DNA of 64,000 nucleotides from DAOMFB01 sp963801475 (GTDB lineage: Bacteria > Acidobacteriota > Thermoanaerobaculia > UBA5066), in the NCBI GenBank assembly GCA_963801475.1, contig CAWDEX010000002.1:372001-436000 (forward strand), in the 5' to 3' direction. The notes under the pieces were generated by a model. It ran no database searches. It was given only the letters and a program-made list of their open reading frames with translations, and was not told the origin of the DNA. This document shows positions 17,382-24,608 of this stretch, piece after piece. A program made the translations under genes and the position numbers. How positions within the stretch are numbered: position 1 is the first letter of the stretch; every line of letters begins with the position of its first letter.

Positions 17382-17645
17382 TCACCCTTCGTACTGCGCG
17401 CGCTCGCGGGCAGTGGCCTTCCGGGCCGAAATGATTCGGATCGCGCTTCCCCGCCACGTGTAAGCCACGGCTAAGACCCGGCCGAGCGTGTCCATACCGA
17501 CGGTAACGAACCTCTCCTCGTCCGGGTGATCGTCGGCCGCCGTCAGTGCTCGCGGGTCCAGAAATACTTCAACAACGTCAGCGAAATCGACGCCGTGCTT
17601 CTGTCGGTTCGCTATGGCCTTCGCCGAATCCCAGACGAAGCTCAT
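17382..17645 (-). CDS. brnT: BrnT-like RNase toxin
   Basis: 87 residues of the BrnT (DUF497) family, RelE-fold RNases. The pattern F-x-W-D-x-x-K-x-x-x-N-x-x-K-H-G is present as FVWDSAKAIANRQKHG, followed by ERFVTVGMDTLGRVLAVAYT and IRIISARKATARERAQYE. The start codon lies six bases past the predicted -10 with no ribosome binding site, suggesting a leaderless transcript. Confidence 0.92.
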   Translation of the reverse strand: MSFVWDSAKAIANRQKHGVDFADVVEVFLDPRALTAADDHPDEERFVTVGMDTLGRVLAVAYTWRGSAIRIISARKATARERAQYEG

Positions 17646-17651
17646 GTCATG

Positions 17652-17679
17652 AGTATGTACGAATGTACGTACAAGTCAA
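17652..17679 (-). promoter_or_regulatory. brnTA promoter with an internal palindromic operator
   Basis: Minus strand: TTGACT (17679-17674), 16-base spacer, CATACT (17657-17652). The spacer begins with the perfect palindrome TGTACGTACA (17673-17664), and a further TGTAC element overlaps the -10. Placement between -35 and -10 suits autorepression by the BrnT-BrnA complex. The expected transcription start is at or next to the brnT ATG. Confidence 0.6.
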
Positions 17680-17790
17680 TGAGCTGACGGCCGGCATCCA
17701 GTTCTGCGCCACCGAACCTACCTTGGGCCCTCGACGTTCACACGATGCGCCGTTGCCTCGACACCGTGATCGCCAGCCACGGCCAAAACC

Positions 17791-17809
17791 GAACAGACAG
17801 TGTCTGTTC
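17791..17809. repeat. 19-base palindrome
   Basis: GAACAGACA-G-TGTCTGTTC, perfect nine-base arms around one base. It lies in the space between brnT and the nucleotidyltransferase gene, 25 bases from repeat copy 5. It has the symmetry of a dimeric regulator site but no promoter is visible around it. Confidence 0.55.
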
Positions 17810-17833
17810 CCGGACCCTTCCGTGCCTCTTTCC

Positions 17834-17883
17834 TTAGAAGTCTCTCGGAAACACCCGGATCTCCAGCTTCAGCCAGCCGCCGT
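17834..17883 (-). repeat. HIRAN-3'-end repeat, copy 5
   Basis: The plus-strand text agtctctcggaaacacccgg then atctccagcttcagccagcc. Minus-strand translation GGWLKLEIRVFPRDF and a stop. It sits 12 bases past the 3' end of the nucleotidyltransferase gene at 17896. Confidence 0.7.
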
Positions 17884-17895
17884 CGCCGCCGATCG

Positions 17896-18483
17896 TCAGC
17901 GCGACTTTCGTCCGGCTGCCGTCAACAGCTCCTCGAAGAGCGGCACGAGATCCGATCGGCCGAGGGCTTCTTCAAAAGAGGACATCAAAGACCGGACGCG
18001 CACGGCGTCGAATCGGGCGTCCGCCTGTCGCAGGATTCCGCGGACGTCCTCCAGGTCTTTTTCCCGCCCCGCGAGGATCTTCGTGACGACAAGGTCCTCC
18101 GGGCTGATGACGGGCACGCGGACCCCGCCGATGGACGTTGTCGTCGCGCGGGCCAGAAACTCCTCCTCGGGACCGGGACCTGCGAGAACGGCATCCACCG
18201 GGATTCGGGACGGTTCGTGTACCAAGGGCAGAACGCGCGTCTCTCGTGCAAACGCCTCCGGGTCGGAGACGCGGCTCGCGAAACCGGCCCCCCGCATCGC
18301 AGCGAGGAAGGGACCCAAGTCGGTCGAGCGGAGCCGAATCGTGATGTCCACGTCGGCGCTCAGCCGGGGCGTTCCCCACGCCTGCACGGCCTGCGCACCA
18401 AACAGATACCAGCCATCGCACCACCGTGGCAGCACGAGGGCCAGTGCCTGGAGCAGCTCAGGGACGCCGGCGGGCTGCGACAC
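17896..18483 (-). CDS. Nucleotidyltransferase of an accessory gene pair
   Basis: 195 residues from a GTG at 18483, chosen because it overlaps the partner's stop region and because the homologous-looking text starts there. The core YLFGAQAVQAWGTPRLSADV followed by DITIRL gives the G-A and D-x-D motifs of AbiEii/DUF6036-like NTases. ISPEDLVVTKILAGREKDLE follows, typical of the family. Such genes are often the toxic half of two-gene systems. It overlaps the upstream partner by 26 bases. Confidence 0.75.
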   Translation of the reverse strand: MSQPAGVPELLQALALVLPRWCDGWYLFGAQAVQAWGTPRLSADVDITIRLRSTDLGPFLAAMRGAGFASRVSDPEAFARETRVLPLVHEPSRIPVDAVLAGPGPEEEFLARATTTSIGGVRVPVISPEDLVVTKILAGREKDLEDVRGILRQADARFDAVRVRSLMSSFEEALGRSDLVPLFEELLTAAGRKSR

Positions 18484-18721
18484 TTCGGAAGGCGGCGCTG
18501 ACGCGAACGTGCGTCTCCAGGTCCCGCCTCCGATCCTCCTCGCTCGGCCAATCCGGACGCTGCCGCCGAACCTCTCGTCGCAGTTCGTCGCCCACCCGAA
18601 TCGCCTCTCCACCGCCATGCTCGGCTCGGAGCCGCGCCCAATACTCCGCCTTGCCCGCGGCCAGGAGACTCCAGTCGCGAAGAGCAAAGCGGCGGAGATC
18701 GGCGGCGTTCATCGAAATCAT
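18458..18721 (-). CDS. Small partner protein of the nucleotidyltransferase
   Basis: 87 residues, strongly charged and probably helical (LRRFALRDWSLLAAGKAEYW, then ARLRAEHGG). No domain recognised. ATG codons at 18721 and 18712 are both possible. The arrangement of a short helical protein overlapping an NTase gene suggests an antitoxin; this is context only. Confidence 0.55.
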   Translation of the reverse strand: MISMNAADLRRFALRDWSLLAAGKAEYWARLRAEHGGGEAIRVGDELRREVRRQRPDWPSEEDRRRDLETHVRVSAAFRSVAARRRP

Positions 18722-18899
18722 CTTACCGCCTGCTGACTCGCGACCGGGGCCTTTACCGCGGCTGGTTCCGGGGACTCACCCTCATCGAGCCCTGAGTAGC
18801 TGGCGCTCGTGCTTCACCCATCCGCCCATCCGTGGACTCTGTATCTGGAAGTCGGCCCAGACCCCATCCGTGGGAATTCAACCGAACGGAGAGGGACCG

Positions 18900-19994
18900 A
18901 TGGGCTACGTGACCGACGAGCGCCACAGGGGGGCCATCGGGGACCTTCGGGCGTTCCAGCGACCCGGGCTCGAGACGATCAGGCGCTACATCCGGGGAGA
19001 GCTGCCGGCATTTCCGGTTTCGAGGCTCGTCGGGATGAGGCCGACCTCGGCGGGCCTCGGCAAGGCGGCGTTCACCATGCCGGTCACGCGCTGGCTCGAA
19101 GACGGCTTCGGCCTCTACTGGGGCGGCATCTACGCCCTGTTCGCCGACGCTCCTCTGGCGGCAGCCATCTGGACGACGCTCCCAGCCGGGAAGGCGGTCG
19201 CGACGTCCGAGCTGAGCTTGTCCTTCGTCAGGCCGATGAACCGAAAGACCGTCAGCATGGTCGGCCGGGCCGAGACCGTCCATTCGGGTAACCAGGTCGG
19301 CCTCTCGATGATCCAGATAACCGATCAGGAGGGACGCTTGCTGGCGTTCGGGAGCACGCGCTGCCTGATCTCCGACGTGCCGGTCCGGCCCGACGCCGAG
19401 TACCCCCCGCCCGACTTGGGTCCGTCCGACCCGCCCGACCCGTACCTGCGCCCGGCGCCGGAGGAGGGCTACTTCACCCGCGACGAGGTGCTGAACGGGA
19501 CTCCGATCGACCTGCAACGACAGACGATCGACCCCCGGCACGCCTTCCCCGTCTGGCGGCTCACCGGCTATCGGCCGACGGCCGTCGAGGACGGGCACAT
19601 CGAGGCCGTCCTTCCTTCCGCCGCATGGTTATCGAACGGAGGGCCATCGATCTACGGAGGCCTGCTCGCCTGGGCCGCCGAGTTCACTATGGGGGCGTCG
19701 GTCTATTCGACCCTGTCCGCGGGCGACGTCTTCGCGACGCTGGACATGCACATCCGTTTCACGAGGCCGGCGCTCGTTGGCAAGGGGGACCTCGCCCTCT
19801 CCGCGTCGGTGCGCCACCGGGGCCGGCTTCTACGCGTCTCCTCCTGCGACATCGACAACGCGGAGGGAAAGCGCGTGGCCATGGCCACCTCTTCGGCCCT
19901 GGTCGTCGAGGGGGGCGTGCGCGAGCTGACGAAGGGCCGGTTGCCTCACGAGATCCTCGCGGGAGCAGAGGGAGACGGCGACCATTCGGGCTGA
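18900..19994 (+). CDS. Tandem hotdog acyl-CoA thioesterase (PaaI-type)
   Basis: 364 residues from an ATG behind ggagaggga. Two hotdog domains occur in tandem, about 45-165 and 220-345. The first contains ADAPLAAAIWTTLPAGKAVA then TSELSLSFVRPM; the second AAEFTMGASVYSTLSAGDVF then ATLDMHIRFTRPA. This matches double-hotdog thioesterases that hydrolyse acyl-CoA. A DinB-family gene follows 11 bases later. It is transcribed opposite to the NTase pair. Confidence 0.8.
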   Translation: MGYVTDERHRGAIGDLRAFQRPGLETIRRYIRGELPAFPVSRLVGMRPTSAGLGKAAFTMPVTRWLEDGFGLYWGGIYALFADAPLAAAIWTTLPAGKAVATSELSLSFVRPMNRKTVSMVGRAETVHSGNQVGLSMIQITDQEGRLLAFGSTRCLISDVPVRPDAEYPPPDLGPSDPPDPYLRPAPEEGYFTRDEVLNGTPIDLQRQTIDPRHAFPVWRLTGYRPTAVEDGHIEAVLPSAAWLSNGGPSIYGGLLAWAAEFTMGASVYSTLSAGDVFATLDMHIRFTRPALVGKGDLALSASVRHRGRLLRVSSCDIDNAEGKRVAMATSSALVVEGGVRELTKGRLPHEILAGAEGDGDHSG

Positions 19995-20005
19995 GGGAGG
20001 AGACG

Positions 20006-20548
20006 GTGCAATTCAGTCTCGACCTGTCGATCGACGTCCTTCGGCGCCCGCCTGCCACGCTGGACGTGCTGCTTGGGGGCGTGGACCCGGCCTGGGAGCG
20101 GGGCACGGAAGGACCCGACACGTTCAGTCCGTTCGACGTCGTCGGCCACCTGATCGACGGCGAGGAGACGGACTGGATTCCGCGAGCCCGCATCATCCTC
20201 GCCCGGGGGCCCGACCGGCGTTTCGAGCCGTACGACCGGTTCCGCCATCGGAAGCGGAACGTGGGTCGCACCCTGGAATCCCTGCTGGCCGAGTTCGCGA
20301 AGCTGCGCGCCGCGAACCTGGAACTGCTCCGGTCCTGGAAGCTCACCGAAGCAGAGCTTGACCTGCAGGGCGAGCACCCGACCTTCGGTCCGGTCACGCT
20401 CCGCCACCTGCTGGCGGCCTGGGTCGTGCACGACCTCGGACACCTGGCCCAGATCGCCCGGGTCATGGCGAAGCAATACCGGTCGGAGGTCGGCCCCTGG
20501 GCGCCGCACGAACCGGTCCTGACCGATCACGAGGTTCCCCGGTCGTAA
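20006..20548 (+). CDS. DinB-family putative metal-dependent hydrolase
   Basis: 180 residues from GTG at 20006, preceded by gagggaggag. A four-helix DinB/YfiT-like fold with the metal histidines in DVVGHLIDGEETDW (about 45-58) and in WVVHDLGHLAQIARVM (about 143-158). Members include thiol-dependent transferases and stress proteins; the substrate here is unknown. It is probably in an operon with the thioesterase. Confidence 0.8.
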   Translation: MQFSLDLSIDVLRRPPATLDVLLGGVDPAWERGTEGPDTFSPFDVVGHLIDGEETDWIPRARIILARGPDRRFEPYDRFRHRKRNVGRTLESLLAEFAKLRAANLELLRSWKLTEAELDLQGEHPTFGPVTLRHLLAAWVVHDLGHLAQIARVMAKQYRSEVGPWAPHEPVLTDHEVPRS

Positions 20549-20628
20549 GCTCGGGCCTTTCGGGCGGCCGCGAGTAACGCAACAAGAACTCGCCCGTTCC
20601 GGACGCTGTCTGTCCGAGGCCAAGTACC

Positions 20629-20901
20629 ATGTTGCGAACCGTGCCGAGAGAACGCCGTCCCGCCAAGTGTCCCGCCTGCGGCGCCGAGACCGTCGCGAGG
20701 ATCTTCTGGGGTCTTCCGGCTGGCCCCGTGCCCGGCAAGGTCGTCTACGGCGGCTGCTGCATTCCCGAAAAACCGCCGAAATGGGCCTGCGAGACGTGCG
20801 AGCACCAGTGGGGGCTCGATGAAGACTTCGACCCCCGGCCCGACTCCCGGAAGCGAAACCTGCCGCCGCCCATACCCCCGGTTTCCGGGAAGGAGGGATG
20901 A
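20629..20901 (+). CDS. Small zinc-ribbon protein
   Basis: 90 residues. CPACG (14-18) and CETC (55-58) form a plausible Cys4 zinc ribbon, with an extra CC pair between them. The tail is Pro-rich and basic. It is probably a regulatory or structural protein of unknown role. It precedes the first structured leader. Confidence 0.6.
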   Translation: MLRTVPRERRPAKCPACGAETVARIFWGLPAGPVPGKVVYGGCCIPEKPPKWACETCEHQWGLDEDFDPRPDSRKRNLPPPIPPVSGKEG

Positions 20902-20970
20902 CACCGAACCCGGATCGGAGTAATGTTTATCGGCTTGGCGGCGCGCCAGGCACGGTTCTTTGAAGCTTCA

Positions 20971-21132
20971 GGCAGCCCCGCCTCGGGCTGCCAGCATGAA
21001 GAGCGACGGCGAGGAGATTCGGCTCCTTCGACCCGTCCGCCACCCGTAGTCCTTACGGTGGTCCAGCCGACCGGATTGTCCGGATCCATGCGCGATCGAG
21101 GTGAACCCGCCTTCTCCACGAAAGGACAGCTC
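20971..21132 (+). promoter_or_regulatory. Structured 5' leader, copy A
   Basis: 137 bases (20971-21107) nearly identical to 22329-22465, plus a shared ribosome binding site text (cgaaaggacagc) and ATG. Predicted helices: GGCAGCCC/GGGCTGCC (20971-78 with 20985-92); GACGG/CCGTC enclosing AGGAG/CTCCT (21005-37); CCACC-c-GTA/TAC-GGTGG (21040-61); CCGGA/TCCGG (21071-83). A 17-codon frame (20996-21049) is identical in both copies. It is a candidate cis-acting RNA controlling the downstream operon. Confidence 0.7.
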
Positions 21133-21711
21133 ATGAAGAAACCAAAGCGTTCCCGGGTCGTCGCCTGCAGAGTGCCTCTGCCTCCCGACCATCCGATCTT
21201 TCACAGAATCTCCATCGGTCCCGTGCTGCGGTTCGGGCCCGGGCCCGTGCCGAAGCCCGCCGAGGAGAGGGTCCTCTACTACACCGTCGCCTCCGAGAAC
21301 ATCGGCGTCGTCTTCGCGGACCCCGACAAGGCGCGTCACGTCTCCGCCATTCACAAGGCCATCGACGAGGCCAAGAGCTGGGGCGAGTTCGCGGAACTCC
21401 TGCCGGACGGCGAGTGGAACTCCATCGTCGGGAGATGGGAATCCGTCGATCACGACATTCCGGACCCCGCCGCGGAGTTCGACTCGTCGGAGATTCCGGG
21501 CTACTGCGACGGCGACTACCCCGACTGGCTGCAGAAGGAGATGCTCCGCCTCCTGCCGCGCGATCTCTGCGAGAAGTTCGGGAAGATCGAGACTTCCGTC
21601 TTCAACGGACTGTTCCTCTTCATCCCGCCCGAGAACCTCGAACCGCTGGTCACGGCGCTGGCCGAGCGCGGCATCCGCGTCGAACACACGCCGGACCTCT
21701 GGTTCCACTGA
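21133..21711 (+). CDS. Hypothetical protein, first gene of leader-A operon
   Basis: 192 residues from the ATG behind aaaggacagc, the ribosome binding site shared with leader B. The N-terminus is basic (MKKPKRSR); the rest is acidic and looks globular, with RVLYYTVASENIGVVFADPD, then EAKSWGEFAELLPDGEW and a C-terminal alpha/beta part (LEPLVTALAERGIRVEHTPD). No family recognised. It is co-transcribed with the helix-turn-helix gene 11 bases downstream. Confidence 0.65.
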   Translation: MKKPKRSRVVACRVPLPPDHPIFHRISIGPVLRFGPGPVPKPAEERVLYYTVASENIGVVFADPDKARHVSAIHKAIDEAKSWGEFAELLPDGEWNSIVGRWESVDHDIPDPAAEFDSSEIPGYCDGDYPDWLQKEMLRLLPRDLCEKFGKIETSVFNGLFLFIPPENLEPLVTALAERGIRVEHTPDLWFH

Positions 21712-21722
21712 GGACCTTCCCA

Positions 21723-22292
21723 ATGGAAGAGAGAGCACCTGTTGAATCCCACGACGGGACCGACACGATAGATTTCCCCCGACTGGGCCACCTGTTCCGG
21801 TCGCGCCGGCTTGCGCGGCGCCTGAGGATCGTCGAGTTGGCACGACAGGCCGGCCTTCGAGATAACGCGAGGGTACTCCGGCAGATAGACCGGCTGGAGA
21901 AACACGGGCTCGCCCCGCTCCACCTGGTCGAGTCCCTCTGCGCATTCTTCCGAATCGAGCTTCAGGAAGCCCGAAAGGCCTGGAAGCTAGACGAGGCGGA
22001 TCGCAAGCGCCTCCGGTGGGAGTCCACCGGCGGGCGTCCTTACATCGTCGTCCGCTTCATGGCCTCCGTCTACCGGCAGAGCCGGGTGCCTGAAGGTCTC
22101 GAAGGGCCGGACGCGATCCGTTGGGCGCAGGCTTACCTGAGAGACCGCTGGGAGAGTCGGTTCCTGGGCTGCGTCGTCCTCTCGCCCGACGAGATCGCCT
22201 GGTTCCAGAAAGACGGCACCTGCCAATTGTCTCGCGACATTGCGCCTCCCTCGATCTCCGTCCGCGGCAGGCGATTCATGTTCACGGATTGA
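21723..22292 (+). CDS. Helix-turn-helix protein of unknown function
   Basis: 189 residues. Residues about 28-80 resemble a Cro/C1-type helix-turn-helix (LRIVELARQAGLRDNARVLR, then QIDRLEKHG and LVESLCAFFRIE). The C-terminal 90 residues form a separate domain (GRPYIVVRFMASVYRQSRVP, then WESRFLGCVVLSPDEIAWFQ) that I do not recognise and which may sense a ligand or bind the partner protein. It is second in the leader-A operon; leader B starts 36 bases after its stop. Confidence 0.65.
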   Translation: MEERAPVESHDGTDTIDFPRLGHLFRSRRLARRLRIVELARQAGLRDNARVLRQIDRLEKHGLAPLHLVESLCAFFRIELQEARKAWKLDEADRKRLRWESTGGRPYIVVRFMASVYRQSRVPEGLEGPDAIRWAQAYLRDRWESRFLGCVVLSPDEIAWFQKDGTCQLSRDIAPPSISVRGRRFMFTD

Positions 22293-22328
22293 AGTCTGAC
22301 GCCAGGCCCTATTGATCTTTGAAATATC

Positions 22329-22489
22329 GGCAGCCCCGCCTCGGGCTGCCGGCATGAAGAGCGACGGCGAGGAGATTCGGCTCCTTCGACCCGTCCGCCA
22401 CCCGTAGTCCCTGCGGTGGCCCAGCCGACCGGATCGTCCGGACCCATGCGCGATCGAGGCGAACCTCCCGAATTGCGAAAGGACAGCCC
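22329..22489 (+). promoter_or_regulatory. Structured 5' leader, copy B
   Basis: 22329-22465 matches copy A at 130 of 137 positions without gaps. All seven differences are transitions. They fall in loops or linkers, except one that changes a T-A pair to T-G within the third helix and so keeps pairing. After a divergent stretch of about 14 bases the ribosome binding site text cgaaaggacagc recurs just before the next ATG. Confidence 0.7.
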
Positions 22490-22762
22490 ATGAACCACCT
22501 CCATCCCGCACTCGCCAATCTCTTTCGCGTCCTCGAGCAGGAAGCCCGCGAGGGCCCCGCGGCCGAGGGAAAGAACTTCTTCGAGTCCGACATCATCCGG
22601 ATGGCCATGGAATGGGCGCGCCAGAACGCCTTTGACGAGGCTTCGGCGGTGGTTCTCCGGAATCTCTCGGCTCGATCGGCCAAGGACGCCGCACGCCTCA
22701 TCGCCGAGCGCAAGCGGATTCCGTCCCTCGTCGGCGCCGCAGTCGGCAAGAACAGTCACTGA
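22490..22762 (+). CDS. Small hypothetical protein, first gene of leader-B operon
   Basis: 90 residues, largely helical (HPALANLFRVLEQEAREGPA and DIIRMAMEWARQNAFDEAS). Helical repeats of this kind could be a dimerisation module or a small antitoxin-like protein, but nothing specific is recognisable. It starts right after leader B and is followed 22 bases later by the 351-residue gene. Confidence 0.6.
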   Translation: MNHLHPALANLFRVLEQEAREGPAAEGKNFFESDIIRMAMEWARQNAFDEASAVVLRNLSARSAKDAARLIAERKRIPSLVGAAVGKNSH

Positions 22763-22784
22763 GAGGCCGGAAAGGAGATCTCAC

Positions 22785-23840
22785 ATGAAGCGCAAGAGAA
22801 CCTCCCCGCCTCCGGCAACCCCCCGGCGGGACGTCGGCCGGGACGCCCTGGACCACGTCTTCACGAACATCGGGATCGACCCGGAATGGTCCCTTCGCGA
22901 CCCCCGCGCCTTCACCTGGTGGGGCTCCCGGTTCGCCACGCGCGTCTGGGCCGAGCCTGAGGTGGACGACGACGGCTTCCTGATCACGCGGCTCCGGGCC
23001 GAGACCGACCTTGTCCGCGGCGCCCGGACCGATGCCGCGTCGGACCTTTACCTCGCCGCCATCGGCCGGTTCGCCAGCCTGTCGGGCGTTGTCCGCGACG
23101 CGGCCGACCCGGGCACGCTCCGGCTCCACACCAGCGTTTTCGTCCACGCGGAGACGCTCGAGCAGTACCTTCGCATCTTCGAGCCCGCCGTCATCCTCCA
23201 GTCGGAGTTGGCGCACCGGACGGCCGCCGTCGTGGCAGAAGCGGTCGGAGGCGAGCCCGCCGAGTCGCCTCACCCCGCCTCCGGCTTTCGGGAGAGCCCG
23301 GACGAGATCCTCGCGTTGCCGCAGGTCATTCTCCGCAGGGACGGAGGGTCCTCGGTCTGGGCAGGCCCCGAGATGGCGTCCCTCGCCGAGTTCTTCCAGC
23401 GCCCTCCGTGCCTGATGGCGAGCGGCGACGAGGAGGCGTTGACGGCGGAGTTCCCGTTCCTGGGGGAGAGCAGCCTGCTGACGCTCGCCACGGAGGTGTC
23501 GAACCCCACCCTCGACCGCGGCCTGCTGGCGCTGCTCCGCATCCCGTCCGGCGGCTCGGAGGAGGAGCGCGCGGCGCAGGCCGTGCGGCTGAACGCCCGG
23601 GAGAAGATGCAATACACCCGTACACACTTCGCCGGCTCGTGGTGCGGCGACGACCGCGGCGTGACTTACGTCTCCTTCCTGCCTAACCTCGCCTACGCAC
23701 CGGGCCTGCTGACGAACCTCGCGGCGAGCCTCGTTGTCCGTGCCCGCTGGATAGCGGAGAAGGTCTTCCACGACGACTGGACGCGGATTCCCGCGAAGTG
23801 CGCCCTAGAGAGGATGCAGATCGTGGAGGTGCCGTCGTGA
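22785..23840 (+). CDS. Hypothetical protein, second gene of leader-B operon
   Basis: 351 residues with a good ribosome binding site (aaaggagatct). Alternating helices and strands (FTWWGSRFATRVWAEPEVDD, then DGFLITRLRAETDLVRG) recall YbjN/type III chaperone-like folds, but I cannot assign it. The C-terminus has RTHFAGSWCGDDRGVTYVSF followed by LPNLAYAPGLL. No membrane segment. Function unknown. Confidence 0.65.
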   Translation: MKRKRTSPPPATPRRDVGRDALDHVFTNIGIDPEWSLRDPRAFTWWGSRFATRVWAEPEVDDDGFLITRLRAETDLVRGARTDAASDLYLAAIGRFASLSGVVRDAADPGTLRLHTSVFVHAETLEQYLRIFEPAVILQSELAHRTAAVVAEAVGGEPAESPHPASGFRESPDEILALPQVILRRDGGSSVWAGPEMASLAEFFQRPPCLMASGDEEALTAEFPFLGESSLLTLATEVSNPTLDRGLLALLRIPSGGSEEERAAQAVRLNAREKMQYTRTHFAGSWCGDDRGVTYVSFLPNLAYAPGLLTNLAASLVVRARWIAEKVFHDDWTRIPAKCALERMQIVEVPS

Positions 23841-24178
23841 GCGGTCCCGGTCGCCCTTCCAAGGTCATTCCCTTCGCCGCGCGCCGGTCCCGCCCCGCGC
23901 TCGAGCGCGAGCTTCGTGCTCGACGGCACGTCGAGCAGCGACGCGGCCTCCTCCTGACATGCGACCCCGGGCTTCGATATGGCCAAGGTGAGGAGATCGG
24001 AGCGACGGGCGGCGCCGCGCAGCAGCCTGACCGGCCGCCCGCTCCCGAAGGCCGACGCCCGCCCATGCAACAGCTTCAACGAGACTCCCTGTGGTGTGCC
24101 AGATACACAGTGGCGGGGAAATATCCGACCTCGAAAGCCGAAAACATCAGTGCGCCGCCAATCGCTCTCGGAGTCTGA
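23837..24178 (+). CDS. Possible small ORF overlapping the previous stop
   Basis: GTG at 23837 overlaps the preceding stop as GTGA. The first 40 residues (GRPSKVIPFAARRSRPALER onward) look protein-like. Later composition (AAQQPDRPPAPEGRRPP) is poor, and the alternative frame from about 23979 is equally plausible. It may be real but frame-disturbed, or chance. Otherwise the 385 bases between 23840 and 24226 hold nothing recognisable. Confidence 0.25.
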   Translation: MSGPGRPSKVIPFAARRSRPALERELRARRHVEQRRGLLLTCDPGLRYGQGEEIGATGGAAQQPDRPPAPEGRRPPMQQLQRDSLWCARYTVAGKYPTSKAENISAPPIALGV

Positions 24179-24225
24179 AGTGCTTGCGGCTACTTTCTGG
24201 CAGTCATCTGTTTCAGAATCGCACT

Positions 24226-24606
24226 ATGTCCTCCCCCTTCCTCGACCGTCCCGGAAAAGACCGCGTGGCCGAGAACGACCTCGCGTTCGCCATCCCCGAT
24301 GCCTTCCCTGTTTCGCCTGGCCATACCTTAGTCGTTGCGAAGCGCCTCGCGGCGACCTGGTTCGACGCCACTCCCGAGGAGAAGGCCGCCCTCATTAGTC
24401 TGGTCGACATCGTCAAGCAGAAACTCGACCAGCGCTATAGCCCGGCCGGCTACAACGTCGGTTTCAACGCCGGCGAGGCAGCCGGACAGACTGTCTCGCA
24501 CCTACACATCCACGTGATTCCTCGTTATCACGGCGATGTTCCCGATCCCCGGGGTGGGGTGCGGTGGGTGATACCCGAGAAGGCGGCCTACTGGGCGCGG
24601 AGATAA
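24226..24606 (+). CDS. HIT-family nucleotide hydrolase/transferase
   Basis: 126 residues, the normal HIT length. The histidine triad H-x-H-x-H is SHLHIHVIPR (about 88-97), after AFPVSPGHTLVVAKR and VGFNAGEAAGQTV. HIT proteins hydrolyse AMP-linked or dinucleoside substrates. It starts two bases upstream of the HNH gene. This pair has noticeably less GC-rich codon use than its neighbours, a sign of recent acquisition. Confidence 0.88.
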   Translation: MSSPFLDRPGKDRVAENDLAFAIPDAFPVSPGHTLVVAKRLAATWFDATPEEKAALISLVDIVKQKLDQRYSPAGYNVGFNAGEAAGQTVSHLHIHVIPRYHGDVPDPRGGVRWVIPEKAAYWARR

Positions 24607-24608
24607 GC

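Noticed and set aside
13100..18000. Integron attC sites between the toxin-antitoxin modules
   Set aside because: The repeats have no paired RYYYAAC/GTTRRRY cores and are not imperfect palindromes; they match the HIRAN coding end instead. No integrase is present.
20996..21049. The identical 17-codon frame in both leaders as a separate gene
   Set aside because: No ribosome binding site before it and a stable hairpin in front; recorded only as part of the leader finding.
20971..22489. CRISPR or retron interpretation of the duplicated leader
   Set aside because: Only two copies, no regular spacing, no cas or reverse transcriptase gene nearby.
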